Assembly (NCBI GenBank): GCA_014529385.2
Contig: CM043960.1
Span: forward strand, 36,523,781 to 36,587,780
DNA length: 64,000 nt
DNA from: Adiantum capillus-veneris
Lineage: Eukaryota > Streptophyta > Polypodiopsida > Polypodiales > Pteridaceae
Reading direction: 5' to 3'
The stretch's first letter is position 1, and each line of letters begins with the position of its first letter. A program made the position numbers and the translations under genes. Below are positions 1-12,136 of this stretch, piece after piece. Below the pieces are notes generated by a model. It had not been told where the DNA came from. It ran no database searches and worked only from the letters and a program-made list of their open reading frames with translations.

Positions 1-2260
1 TGTGCTTTGGCAGCCTCTTTGTTGAGCTCAACTTTTAGTTGTTCAATCTCTTTTTGATACCCTTCCTCTCGCTGCATGAATTCAATGGACAATTCTCTCC
101 TTTGCATCTGTTCTAGCTTTAGCTCCATTTTTAGGTCTCAAACCTTATGCTCTAGAGCTTTGTAGGCCTCGCGTGTTCCATGTAGTGTGGCCATTGTTGG
201 GTTGTCCTTGAGCTAATTCAGCAGTGTGTTTTGCTCTTGGCAAAACAAGACTCTGATTGTGCCATCTGATTATTCACAACATTTAGCTAGAGCTGCAACC
301 TTTGTACTGTGGAAGTTGATTCTTGTAAAGCAGTGGTTGCCTCTTTCAATTGTTTCTCTTGCTGCTGATTCTTTGTTTTGAGAGCTTCCAAGTCTGCTTC
401 GGACTTTGCAGTTAGTTTTTCCAGTTCCTTGTGTTTAATTTCCATTGCTTCTTTATATGCTTTATTAAAAGTGTTTGCAATGTCGAGCCTGTCATTTGAG
501 TACTACAATCACTAATCCAAATTGTGAAGCTATTGGTGGTGAGCATAGATCTCTTCTTCATTTAGTCCACTGCTGTATGAGCAAACTGGGTGTACTCATC
601 AATGTTGTCTAAAATTTCCAATTTTAGTGGCTTGCTTCAGGTTGATTTGTCTCTGTGTGTCCGAAGCCTCTATTGGGAGGGATTCATCTAGCTTATCATC
701 TCGTTCCTTTTCAGGCTCCTTGGCAGGATCTATCTGTGCTTCTACATTTTCAGCATTTGGAGCACTTTCCTATTGTTGGAGGAGTAAAGTGTGGAGCTTC
801 TTCAGTGTGTACTCGTTCTGGTGCAGGCGGCGTCTGCTATTTTTCTTGTGCCTCTTGTTGTTCTCTTTGGCATTCTTCTTATCGATAGAGATGTTCTTAC
901 CCTGCCAGAGGATCATCATTCAGATTATACATGGGGTTTTTTTAATCAAATTTTGAAATTTTTGGGCGATGGTTTCCATTTCTCTGCAAGTCACCTTTGA
1001 GCCCTCTTTCAAGCTCAAAAGCAACAGCTTCTCTCAATACTCTTGCTGCTTTCTGTACAGGGTCCTCTATGGGTGCTCTTGGTCTTGGCCTCTTTTGGGA
1101 TTCCTCATCTTACACCTTAGCTTTTCCTTTATCTAGACTTTTCTTCCTTTCGAGAGGAGTTTCCTCCTCCTCCTCTTCCTCTTTGTTGCTTTCAGTGGCC
1201 TTTGCTACAGAGGCATCTGCAGAGGTTGCTGCTTGTTCCATGGCATTGACTAGTTTGGTTCGTAATCTTGTGGCTTCTGGAGGTGCTATGGTTTGCACTT
1301 CTTCTTCATCATTTTTGCATAGTAGCCATAAATTTTTCTTCGGTGCAGGTGGTAGATGCTTTGCCTGGACGATAGCATGATAGACTATCCGTGTTAGTAC
1401 TTTTGGAGCCCCCATGAATGAAATATGCTCGGGATTCTTCACATGTGTGAGGGTTCTAAAGACAAACTCGGTGTGATTCACTTCACTTACTTCCTCTTTG
1501 TTTGATGCCCTAGTGAATGTAGAAGCCACGGCATGGTTTGGAACCGTGATTCTGGGAGGCTGCTTTGCGGTGAAATGAAATGATGGTGATAGATCCGAAG
1601 TGCTCGCTCTATCTCTTTTTTCTTTAAATCAGAGAATGAAGTAGATCTACTGGTGAAAATGTCGGTTGTGGGTAGCTGGAGATCTCTCATAGGTTTTACT
1701 CCTTTTTGCAGCTTTAGGGCATTTATGACTTGATCCTCTATGATGTTTACTTCTATTGGGGAGTCATTCAAATCTAAAATGGTTGCCATAACTTCTTCTG
1801 TGATTCTGTGTAGAAGCTCATAGGCCCTCTTGTAATCCACACCGCAGGGACCCAACTCTATGTAGTCCTTGAGGTTGATCTTCTCCCAAAGTGGCATGAC
1901 TCCGTCTTCTTTGGCAAGGTCTTGAGATTCCTTTGGAATCATTTGGACTTCTACTCTATATCCTTGTGCGCTTTTGAATGTGCCATGGTAGAGGGTGACA
2001 TGTTGACTCTCTAGCTGATTCTTGGCAAGCCATGTGACATTTGCTTCTTTTAGTGATTCTTCCTCTATCTAATATGGAGGAAGCTCGGCCAACTTTGCTT
2101 TTATGGTTTTCTTCTTTGGATCTCCCGAAGTGGATGAGATTGAACCTGAAATAATATCATCAAATTTGGTTGTTAGACTAGCTCTAGCAATTCTAGTAGA
2201 AAAACTAATAGAGGAAAGAAGAGAACTAAAAAGTAGATTTTTGGCAGACTTTATCTTAGG
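1..2260 (-). pseudogene. Decayed coding region, coiled-coil protein of unknown family (probably retroelement-derived)
   Basis: Read on the minus strand, an open frame runs from about 2260 to 1490, interrupted by one TAG near 2070. It shifts frame near 1500-1530 and continues open to 1110. Beyond that, coding character persists with many stops to the window edge. The second part carries a glutamate run and a Lys/Glu-rich tail (1110-1200). The part below 480 translates as heptad-like coiled coil rich in Glu, Gln and Leu. I do not recognise the family and see no zinc knuckle or protease. Orientation matches the gypsy debris at 5-11 kb, and the array of phased palindromes at 2.25-3.3 kb lies just upstream, so a decayed LTR-element ORF is the likeliest origin. 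A captured host gene is the alternative. Confidence 0.45.
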
Positions 2261-3284
2261 CGTGCCTAAGATATAGATGTGTAAATTCATGCAAATTGGT
2301 GCCCAATTGAATGCATATGATGTGTATGTGTTGCACATGATGTGCATGAAGTTTGATGGCTTTTGGATATTTGTGGTGAGTGTTATGGGCAATTTTGTGT
2401 CCGCTTTTTCGGCTTTCAGAACTTATAGTGAATGATGGAGTTATGCTTTGCCAAACTTGATGAAACTTGGCGAGGTACTTCATTTGAGCCCTATGAACAT
2501 TTTTGTCTCCAAAAATGACAAGTCAGGTCATCCTGGTTACATTTCTATCTCAGGCATGCCTTAGATAAATTTGGCTAATTTTGGGTCATTTTGAGCTCGT
2601 GTGAGCGTGATTGGCTTTGCAGGGTTGAGTCTTGGTGCTTGATGAATATTGGGCTCATTTGACGAGCTAAAAGTAAGCTATGGCCACTTTTAATCTCTTT
2701 GGTGCGGTAAAGTGTAACTTAGGGTAATCTATGCATGAAAAAAGTGTACCGGTGTGATGTAGGCTTTGTGATGGATAAGGGAATAATGCTCATGTGAAAA
2801 TATGTGCAAAAATATCTTCCAACAAAGAAAATCATCTTCGATGTGCCTAAGATAATATTTACATGTTATTGTCACTTAGGCCCTAATCTTGCCCTATCTA
2901 GCTTCTACTATGTTAGTTATGGTGGGTGATGGACTTGATTGTGTTTCTTGTACTTGGTGCTGCCCCCGATGAAGTTGATGCTCCTCTTTTTGAGCGGAGC
3001 TTGACTTAGAGTCACTAGCCAGTAGTTGTGTGCTCACTAAAGGTTAGTGAATGTCAAGTGTAATGTATAGAGTTCCCCCCTTGAGTTGAGGTCAAACGGA
3101 TCAATATTTTGCATTGTAGTGCAAAATGTCGCTTTGCAGCGAAGATAGGGTCATTTTGCCCTATGATGATGATTGGGACTCTAATGCATCCCCACTTATC
3201 AAAATTTCCCCACCATGATGGCCTCAACACATATAAAAAATTTGGTCCATATCTGGGTCCTTTATCTTTGGCATGTCGAAGATA
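2252..3284. repeat. Degenerate ~290-bp array marked by palindromes
   Basis: Four related palindromes occur at 2252-2273, 2546-2567, about 2833-2853 and 3263-3284. Each is built on the arm TATCTTAGGC and its reverse complement GCCTAAGATA, or close variants. Spacings are about 294, 287 and 430 bases. The sequence between them is diverged. The array sits upstream, in minus orientation, of the decayed coding region at 1-2260. A PBS-like stretch lies near 3565-3578 on the minus strand (TTTGGCGACC), so this may be the leader of an old LTR element. Confidence 0.45.
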
Positions 3285-3584
3285 TTAGGCCAACTTTTTT
3301 GGCATTTTTTTGCACTTTGGAGCAAACCAATGTGTTCTCCCACTAGTGATGAGCCTATGGTTCAAGTTTGGTGCAATTTGGATGTCTGGTGTGGCCGGTG
3401 TATTCGTCTTTGTTCCCAAAAGTTCCTAGATTGCCCTGTGTTGCCGTGCCCCCTAGAGTCCTTGTGGTTGAAAAAGTGATAATCAAAATGCTTCTTGGTA
3501 TAGTTAGGAACTTACCCCTCATGGCTGGAGTGAGTAAGAGCTGATAGACAGTGCGTAGAAGCGCATGGAAGGTCGCCAAAGTTC

Positions 3585-4890
3585 GCTAACTAGAGCTCTC
3601 TCTCAAAGGACTAGAATAGAAATGAGAGGGAAAAATGGTCTAAGGGACTATACATAACCTGGACTTTTTCGACACCCCCCTTCCTATTCCTACCCATTGA
3701 GCTCAGTAGGCTTCATAATGTAGTCCCAGATCAAAAAAATTGAAAATCAACGTCCATGGACCTTTCTGTTGCAATTGATCCCAGATGGTTAGTGAGTCGG
3801 AGTGGCCGCCGAGTTTTTTGATAGAAATTGCCCCAAATTTTTTTTGGCCTTTCCATTGAGCTTTGAGATTTGACATTTGAAGTTGGGATCGAATTATGGC
3901 ATTCTTGCTTATTTATTTCATTTATTTTGGCTTATTAGCTTTTATTAGCAAAAATTGAAAGAAATTAATCAAACTACTCAAAAAAATCCATTCTACACTC
4001 AAAAATACTAAAACACTTCTAATGTCATTATTTGGCCATATTTTTATGGATTGCTCCATGTGGATCATGATTTTGGCCTGAAAACACACAATACAAGTAA
4101 AAATTGCACTATTTTTTGGCTTTTTGACATGTATGTACTATATATATACACACATCTAAGTGTTATTATATTACATTCCCAATTCATCTCATTAATAGGG
4201 CATATCATCTATTTTTTTTAATAAAAAATGTGCGTTATCATACAATTACTTAAAAACATTGCCCTTTTTCTCTTCCAGATTCATATGCTTGGGTCCACAT
4301 TAAGAGTGCCTCCCCCCTCCTTGCTCAAGTTCTTCGGGACGACAGAATACTGTCCGGGTTGTGCAGTGCATGGGTTATAAAATCGTGTCTATTAAGTCCT
4401 AATTGGCCCTATCATGCTATTGATGTCAATGCATGTAAAGACATTAAGCGGTGCAAGAGGTGGGTATTTTGTGTTGAAACTCTTTTGAAGAGTAAATCCT
4501 GTAACAATTGAACGTGTTCTTTGATTGTGTGATATGTAGTTGTTGTCACAGGAGTACTGGAATTTGTGGTCACCATTGTGGCATATGATCTACTCTTTGG
4601 TACCCATTTGTACTCAAGTGAGGTTGGCTTTAGTTTTGGTGGAGTCTTTGGTACCCATTAATATGTCATTTTTCTTGGTTGTAGCGTGACTTGTTTGCTT
4701 TGGAGAGTTGGCATTTTGATCTTAGTTGTATATTCCTCTTTGGTTTCCATACCCATTTCATCTTCGGTAATTGCGGTTTTTGTTGATAATGTAGGCACCA
4801 TGGGTTCACCTTAGGCTTGTTGGTACACAACTTTTTAGGCACTAAGATTTGTTGAGGTTAATTGATAAGCTCACATTTGAGTATCCATAT
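3585..4890. other. AT-rich intergenic DNA, no gene seen
   Basis: No open frame with recognisable content, no microsatellite and no clear repeat is visible. The stretch 3890-4270 is strongly AT-rich. It separates the decayed elements on either side. Confidence 0.5.
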
Positions 4891-4959
4891 TTTCATAGTT
4901 CCCTGCATGATAGGACGGTGAGAAGAAGTCTTTAGAGAAGCGGCAGTTGCAAGTGTGTC

Positions 4960-5480
4960 CGATGACTCATGCTTCTTTGATTGGAAATCATCGAGAGCTT
5001 CTTTCCACTGCTCTGTGTTGTATGCAAGTGGTACCTTTAGTTGTCCTCATTTAAGTGTAAGTTCTAAAATTCTGGCATTCCAATCTTAGATTGCTTTGTA
5101 GCTTTGCATCCAAGGAGCTCCTAATATTAGGTCTTCATTCATATGATCATCCACTATGCATATGAAAGTATGTGGGCAAGAGAATCCATGAACCGTAACA
5201 TACAAGTGGATTTTCCCTAGATTTGGAGTGACTTTTTTGTTGCAGTCCTTGTCGTTCAGCAATACTCAAGTGCTTGAGTAGTTGCGTTGCGATAAGTAGA
5301 ATAGTTGACCGCATTGACTCTAGCACATGTATCTGCTAAAGCCTTGACTGGGTAATCCCCTTTCAGATTCACTGTGATTCGCATATCAAGACCATCCATC
5401 CATTTGTCATTAGTCTCGACCTCATCCTCTGCTAGGGATTGAATTTGGAGAGTATTGAGTGGTATAGCTTAAGGAATCAT
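4960..5480 (-). pseudogene. Gypsy-type retropepsin remnant (second copy)
   Basis: Minus-strand translation, with several frameshifts, gives an aspartic-protease fold. A motif reading DTCARVNAV stands where DTG is expected. About 90 residues later comes a flap/C-terminal motif ILGAPWM, then a segment ending in a W-containing linker. This is the order seen in plant Ty3/gypsy polyproteins between gag and RT. The catalytic Gly is replaced by Cys and there are several stops, so it is inactive. Flanking RT is absent. Being downstream of the integrase at 5.6-6.4 kb, it must come from a different element than the protease at 6.7-7.2 kb. Confidence 0.55.
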
Positions 5481-5599
5481 TTGTCTTGTGGCTTGCCTCT
5501 TCAGAACACAAATGCGTGCTTCCTCTTGGGCTTCGTCGATTACCTACTATCGTTAAAGCTATCTTTTCTTTGCTGCATACATTCTTTACAAAAGATCAT

Positions 5600-6440
5600 T
5601 AGTTAAGGGAAGGTTGTATTTGCGGAGTATCCACTAATCCAATTTTTCATGATTTCCCCATCTAAGGTGGCTAGTCTGATTGCACCACTCAGTGAAGTGA
5701 AACATTTTCGATGACAAAAGAACCATATCCTTTTTTTTTAAAAAACTTGGGTATATGTTGTTTCAAGGAGTACACTAGAACCAAATCCCTTGGTTTGAAA
5801 ACTTTAGTTAGCAAATGTGAGTCTAAAAACTATTTTTGGTTTTGTTTTTGTGTATATATATGGGCAATGGCTGCTAAATGTTGTTTAGTTGTTCTAAGTC
5901 CTCGATTTGTTTTGACAACTGGTGTCTGCTCCATTCCAACTTGCGCGCAACTCTGAGAGTGGGTTAAAAGAACTCCATTGGCAATATTACATCCAATCCA
6001 TAGAATAGATTAAAAGGAGTTGTGTTCAAAGCAGTTTTGAATGAAACTTGATAAGCCCACAAGGAATAATAAAGATGCATTTCCCATTCCATTCTCCCTG
6101 AGCTTACACTTTTGATCATCACCGAAGTTACGATCTTATTTGTATGGTCTGCTTGACCATTTGCTTGAGGATGATAGGGTATGGATTTGGTATGGATTAC
6201 CATGAACTCATTTAGCAAGTGTTCTATCATCTCAGTGAGGAAATGAAATTTGTGATCACTTACATGCTTAATAGGAAGTCCATACCTAGTGAATAGGCAT
6301 TAGTACAAGAATGCAACAATAGTTCTAGCATCGTTCTTCCTAGTGGCTTGTGCCTTGGCCTATTCGCTCAAGTAATTGATCATTTCAATAAATACCATCC
6401 AGATTAGGAATATATCATAGCCCTCTTCATCACAAAAGTG
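5600..6440 (-). pseudogene. Ty3/gypsy integrase core and C-terminal remnant
   Basis: On the minus strand, 6440-6230 gives the first part of the integrase core (tract GYDIFLIWMVFIEMINYLSE, then SDHKFHFLTEMIEHLLNEF). The frame from 6230 to 5964 gives the diagnostic segment with PYHPQANGQADHTNK and a tail matching the usual ALNTTPF...YGLD.ILPMEF pattern. A further decayed stretch to about 5600 matches the post-core region (SHLLTKVFKPRDLVLVYSLKQH). The Glu of the DDE triad, normally in NGQAERTNK, is Asp here, and stops break the core. Only about 300 bases separate this from the protease at 6735, so the RT and RNase H domains have been deleted. Confidence 0.75.
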
Positions 6441-6734
6441 TGTAGGTGTAGGTTCATTAACATACACATCTATTGTGGCCAGAATCTGGTTCCACTCAAA
6501 AGCTTCAAAAAAATCTTCAGGGAATGGTTCAGGTATGCAATCCACATCATTCACTTCTATGTCCAAAACATAGTCTTCCCTTGGTAAACTACCCAATTCA
6601 GAAGCCCCACAAATCCAAATTGGAGTGTCTTTATGTATCCATGATGAAAGTTTAGTCTCCACTCAGATTTCAAAGTCCAATTCGTGTATAGGTGTCCTCA
6701 GGACATCCTTGTAGAAGTCGTCTATAAGGTTCAC

Positions 6735-7241
6735 TCAAGTAATTTCTCCTAGTACTTGTTTCAAGTAGGGATAATCATTGTCCCAATCTTGGATTAATTG
6801 TATTTGTCTCATGAATGGTCTTCCCAAGATGATTTCATAGTTGAGTTTCTTTCCACAATCTGCAATGGCAAAAGTGTGTTGATTGTCAATCCCACAGGAA
6901 TTAACTATAACATTCTCTAGTAATCCCACTGGTTTCTCTATGTATCCATTTGCCAATTGCAGTTTCATCCTCATTTGTCTGATTGTTGGCTTTCCCCAGG
7001 CTTCCCAGATAGCTTTGGTTGCTACAAAAATGTCTACTCCACTATCTAAAATAGCCATGGTTGTTACAATATTATACTGTATTGGAAGGGTAGTGTTTCC
7101 CTCGTTCCCCTCACAGTAGTCCCCTACTATGTTCATGGGTACTGAATTGACAAGTTTAGTCTGTGCATCTTCATTTTGCAATTTGTCCAGGTTCATTTGA
7201 GATACTCCCTTTAATCCCATGTTTTTAATGGTGGTTTGCAA
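6735..7241 (-). pseudogene. Ty3/gypsy retropepsin (aspartic protease) fragment
   Basis: A 168-residue open frame on the minus strand. It contains the active-site region AILDSGVDIFV (usual form DTGA or DSGA), a flap region, and the C-terminal motif EIILGRPFM followed by a Trp-containing linker. This is the protease that normally cleaves the gag-pol polyprotein. It lies in the correct order after the gag pieces at 8.2-9.6 kb. The next recognisable domain downstream is the integrase, so the element has lost RT and RNase H. It is not flanked by an intact polyprotein frame and is probably inactive. Confidence 0.7.
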
Positions 7242-7296
7242 ATCTCCCCATATGTGTGGTCCTAACTTGAGTATAGCTCACCCAAAGTGATGTGCA

Positions 7297-8008
7297 CTAA
7301 ATTGGTGTTGACATAATGGATTGTAAATTAGTCACATCCAAGGTTTGTCTTCGCCTATTTAGTTTTGTCATTTTGTAGGCCATTGATTTATCTTCATTCT
7401 TGCCTAGGTAAGAAGGTAGTGTCCAGAGCGTTCTAGCTTTTGTAGAGCCCAACTGCTTTGATCCCCAATATCCATACAAAGACTGTTCATCCAATTCCAT
7501 GGATGGTCTATCTAGCAGAACTTCTTCAATTGGTGCCAGTTTCAGAGTTAAGCTCCCGTCTTTGGCTTCTTTAATGCATTCCCACACGTAGTTTTGCCAA
7601 TCTTCTTTATGGCACCTCCGTCCCATCCTTCCTCATTATCAAGAACTATCAGTTTAGGTGATTGTGTGTCATCGTTCTCCAAGGTTTCCAACTCACCCTT
7701 TTCTTGCGCTTTTTCTCTAATGGTTTTGGTTCAAGTTCTACTAGTTTTCCTATGATTTCTAACTTAGGTTTCTATTTTTTCGACATGGTTTGCGTGACTT
7801 GCACCAGGTTTTTATATGCTTCTATTTTACTTGCTTCCATATCAGGTGTTGGATAGATTTTCCATTTGGTTTTCAATCTTTGACGGGCTTTTAATCCAGC
7901 TTGGAAATATTTCAAGGTTGTGTTGATTGGTTTGTAAATTTTATCAACCAACACCGATCCAACTGATTTTGGTTCAAGTTCCTTAAAGTTTGTTGAAAGA
8001 TTTTGCAT
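7297..8008 (-). pseudogene. Gag-protease linker region of the decayed gypsy element
   Basis: Two open stretches on the minus strand, 8008-7772 (78 residues) and 7626-7297 (109 residues), separated by stops. They lie between the zinc-knuckle region and the protease in the expected order of a gypsy polyprotein. The second ends in a Lys/Arg-rich stretch followed by LDVTNLQS. I see no catalytic motif. The assignment rests on position and orientation. Confidence 0.45.
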
Positions 8009-8170
8009 TTTTTTCTCTACCTCCTTCCATATCTTCCCTTCAATCTCCTTTCGTAGTTTTTGTCTCTTGAGTTCATATCATTTGCGTCTTTCTCTTCTCA
8101 AGTTTTTGGAGGAACTGCTAGATTTGTCAGATCCACGTGCATTGTTCTGTTATTCCCTTTGGCTTGTTCT

Positions 8171-9595
8171 CTAGTCACTACTCGAACTGGAATTGTAGGT
8201 TCCCCTTTCTTGAGACGAACTACTTGGCATCACCTGAACTACATTGATGGCGGTCTTCCCTTTGTTCGCTAGATTCTTAGGGTAGTCTTCAAGAAAGTGT
8301 CCACCCTTGCATCCACAAGCTCCACAAAATGCCTCTATAGGTTTTGCATTCTTATCTGGTTCAGGATAGACATTTTTCCAATGGTCATTAGCTCCATAGT
8401 TATGGAAATTTCCGATTTTTGGTTTGGGCATTGGCTTTATCATAGATGGTCTAGCTCCCTAGTTTGCAATAAAGTAGACCGGTGTCGTATTCAAAGGTGC
8501 TTGATACATTGGCTCTATAGGGGCCAATGTCGGTTGATTATACCATTCTTCTTCTATTCACATTGTTACTTAACTCGTTTCCGGGTATGGAGTAACAGGT
8601 ACTAGAGCCTGCTCATCCACATGTCTCTCTGGCAACATATACTTGAATGGTATAACATTATTCCCTAGGAGTGGTGGATGTTGGCCTAACACTGGTTGTG
8701 GTCTCTCCATCTTCATAGTAGGCAATCTTTGTGTTGGTGCCATATTTGGCAGGTACCTATGCATGGGTTGTCCTTGTGACCACATTGGCACGTACTGGAC
8801 ATTTCCATCATATTTGGGCTTGTAGTAGAACTTGTGTGTCTCATGATTTGTCCATTTTCCTTCAATGGCACACCATTTCAATTATCTTTTTTGTCCCATA
8901 GGTCGTTCATGATTTGGTCCCTGTCTTGGCCTCTCATAGGCATCCTTTTCATGTTGGTCATCATATCGTTCATGCATTTGAGCATGCCCTCTATAGCATT
9001 GGTAGGGGCTGCAATAGCTAGTCTACTTGTGCTGGCATATTGGGATGTACTTCCCTCACTCTTTGTATCTTTAGCAATGCTCTCCTCGTTAAAGATCTTG
9101 CAATTATCACTCAAGTCGATTGTGTCCAAGCTGCATGCTTCCCAAGTCATACGTTTCTTGCTATAAAAAATAGCATGCAAATATTTGTTTAATAGTCCCT
9201 CTAAAAACAGTGAGACAAGTCTTTCCTCTATTGAAATTTCCAACTGCGAGCATCTGTTTATATATTTCTCATTTGACTCACACTATCTCTGACAGTTTCT
9301 CCTCGTTTTTATTTGAAACTATAGATTTGTACCACCGTACTATGCTTTATTCCCATTTTCTAACAAGTGACAACATATCTTGTTGCCAAAGTTGGTAAAT
9401 TGGTTATCGACCCAGGAGGTATGGTCTAGAACCAAGTTAAATCTTTACCCTCTAAGGTCATTCCAAACCCCTCAAATTGTGTATGGAATTCGGATATGCG
9501 CTCAGCTCTCAAAAACCTTCTTGAAGCTCGCTAAATGGTCATTCGGATCCCTGGACCCGCTATATTTTTTCACCCATTTTTGAAAGTTGAGTGGT
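8171..9595 (-). pseudogene. Ty3/gypsy gag (copy B) with degenerate zinc knuckle
   Basis: Minus-strand translation from 9595 gives a retrotransposon-gag N-terminal domain: NFQKWVKKY, then DPNDHLASFKKV, then FHTQFEGFGMTLEGKDLTWF. It is interrupted by a frameshift near 9525 and by TAG/TAA stops near 9435, 9355 and 9300. It continues in the open frame 9243-8878 with a repeat of the LVSLFLEGL.NKYLHA type. Further on are WCAIEGKWTNHETHKF (8870-8800), which has lost cysteines of a zinc-binding site, and CGACGCKGGHFLEDYP near 8320, a partly preserved knuckle. Gag forms the particle and binds RNA in functional elements. This one is dead. Confidence 0.65.
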
Positions 9596-9618
9596 CTGAC
9601 TCTACGGTTATGCTCAGC

Positions 9619-9621
<3 letters not shown>

Positions 9622-9711
<90 letters not shown>
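9622..9711. repeat. (CT)n microsatellite, about 90 bp
   Basis: Uninterrupted CT dinucleotide run of about 45 units. It lies at the junction between gag copy B and the next gypsy remnant. Long Ser-Leu or Glu-Arg frames across it are artefacts of the repeat. Confidence 0.95.
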
Positions 9712-9714
<3 letters not shown>

Positions 9715-10007
9715 AGCCGATGTTTCTCCATTAAACCTTCAAACCAGTTGTTTGGTAGATGTGACTCATGTGGACCTCTCCTTGTCCTAGTGTCACCCAT
9801 TCTTTCCTTGTTGTAGGTGGTTTCTGCATTTCTACCCTTGGTTCCCTCATTGAGGTGGCTACCCCTAGCTATGCTTCCTCTTTGATTGAACATGCTATCA
9901 TAGGCTCTATCAATTGGGCCTACACTCTATTTAGTTTCATGTATTGTTCCTGTAATCACTTCTCGAGTTTTGCATTTGTCAACTAGGTACATCACTTCTC
10001 TAGTGAC

Positions 10008-10455
10008 CTACTCAAATGTGGTACACGCCTTCAAGTGAAAATATTTCATGAGAGTTTTGTTTCTCAGGTCCTCTATGAAGAGAACTAACAATTGTTCATC
10101 TTGCAATAACTCTCGCACTTGACATCTCTCAATATATTGCTTGAAGCGAAGGGAAGCTTCCCTCACCTTTTCATTCTCTTTCTGCTTAAATGCCTGGATA
10201 TGGGAAACTGTATTGTACTTGATTCCTCTTTTGTGGAGAATTCCTCTGCAAACTCTCATAAGAGTTGCTCGATATTTAGGATATATCTACTATTTAATGG
10301 CTATAACCAAGTCAATGTTGTTCCTTCCAAGGTCAACCCAAATCCCTCATACTGAGTGTGGAAATCCGTGACTTGATCAGCTCAAGACTTGCTTAAAAAG
10401 TGAAACATGTGCATATGGATCCTTGACCCATTGCACTTTTTGGCCACACATTTTG
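10008..10455 (-). pseudogene. Ty3/gypsy gag (copy A)
   Basis: Minus-strand translation gives WVKDPYAHVSLFKQV, FHTQYEGFGLTLEGTTLTWL, then the open frame 10259-10008 with FKQKENEKVREASLRFKQYI and a LLVLFIEDL motif. This repeats the domain order of gag copy B 800 bases away, at diverged sequence. Frameshifts and stops separate the pieces. Two gag domains in tandem imply two elements of related families, one inserted beside or within the other. The (CT)n run at 9.6-9.7 kb lies between them. Confidence 0.6.
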
Positions 10456-11588
10456 CCACTTGAGATGGTTGCATCTGTCGTGTTTTAGCTACCATTCTCA
10501 TTACTCTAGGCTCTCCTAAACCAACATCTCTCGCTTCATATCCACCACTAGGAACTCTGGTGGGAGTTCTTTTAATCACTCTCTCATCGGGTTGTACGTC
10601 CCTAGCTTCGATCAAGGTGTCTAGAACTCTCGTAGTATGGATAGAGTCTGGAGTGTCACTACCCCGACGTGTGGTCATTGGAACCCTCGAATTTAAGGAT
10701 CCCAAAAGTCTAGGTACAAAAAGTGTGGTTGACTAGATGAATCGTCCAACCTAGTTCTCACAGGATTTGTTCTTGTACTTTTTGGCCTCGTCTCTGAGCT
10801 GGCCTATAAGTGCTAGGAGTGATACAGTACTGATAAAGAGGTCCTCCAAAGTACATATATATTGCCAGCTTCTTGCGGCCTACAATAGAGTACCTTCGTC
10901 CATATTTATCAAGCATAATCACTTGGGTATCTCTCCCTTCTTCGTATGTAAAGACATATAAACATTTTTTCTTCGATAACTCCCCAATGTTGGACTCATC
11001 ACACTTATAGTATCTATAGAATTTTCTCTCCATTATCATACTTCTACAACCCCGCATGTGTATTTTCTATGTTGACTCGAGTTGCCATATTCACTTGCCT
11101 AAGCTTCGTATTAGGAATGTCCATCTTTGGCAGCTTGTTTTTAGGCTCGACATTAACCTTAACTTTGGTGCCTATTAATCCCCATTTGTCCATAATATTG
11201 GGTTTTTGCAAAACTAAGTGCATGGCACCACCCTCATTATTGAAGTATTGATCACTGTTGTGGTCCACATGCACTATGTCTTTGAACTCACTTGGTCTTT
11301 CTTCTAACTTCACATGGTAGTTATCCATACCATCTTTGTAAATTTTTGCACCTTGTTCATTTTCAAACTGATTTTTTGAGTGCAATAGTTTCATGGTGGG
11401 TGTGGGTTGGGATGGTTCACTCCCATAGTTGTTCCCTCTTTGAAACTCACACTTTTGAACCCTTCAGCTATGTAGGTGTAAGATCTCTTTGAAGACGTAT
11501 CAGAAAGACTCTCTTCCAGAATGGGCTCTAAGGTCGGCAAAGGTCCTTGGTTCTTCAGTTGAAATGTGGCTAACCTAGTCTCCTTCAA
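10382..11588 (-). pseudogene. Three minus-strand open stretches upstream of gag, unrecognised
   Basis: Open stretches at 11588-11391, 11394-11044 and 11057-10758 overlap by a few bases in different frames, as a single ORF would after indels. 10705-10382 follows and overlaps the start of gag copy A. The residues are Asn/Lys/Tyr-rich and show no motif I know. Their placement between a probable leader and gag suggests the N-terminal part of the decayed gypsy polyprotein or an extra upstream ORF. This is inference from position. Confidence 0.35.
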
Positions 11589-12136
11589 TAGGGTTTCTAC
11601 TCCAATATAGTCTACCTGATTGTAAATACATCAAGAAAACACTATTGCAAAACCCTAACCTGTTACCTTATTTGATGCATCCAAATCTTCCAATAGAAAG
11701 AAATTTAAGCCATGCACTCTAGCTCTTGCAATTTGTACACAAAACACTTGGTGGCTATGAGTTTACAACCACTCTGTTAGTCAAAATCTTAAACCAACAA
11801 AATTTTATCGCACTTTTGACAAAAATTCTCACTTTGGTTATAAAATCCACAAATCAAGTCCAAATTCAATTTTGCAAAGACCAGTATGATCCTTGGGCTT
11901 AGCTCTAGCTATGGTACAAGTCTAAGCTCAATTTGTGACAAAGGAACATGGATCATGATCCATGTACCTTTGTGTCAGAACTTGCTTAAACATTATATAC
12001 ACCTTGCCCTTGGTCTACTGGTCTCAGATATACTTTTTTTGTGATTTGGATCCGTTTTGGTCACCCAAAAGTCAAACCCTAGGTCTGCTTGGTGGTTTTT
12101 GGTCGTAAAGCTTTTGCCTACTTTTGACCCACTTTT

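Noticed and set aside
9535-9893. Open frames with long Ser-Leu or Arg-Glu runs, here and at the other CT/GA microsatellites
   Set aside because: They are translations of dinucleotide repeats, open in several frames on both strands, and have no flanking coding signal.
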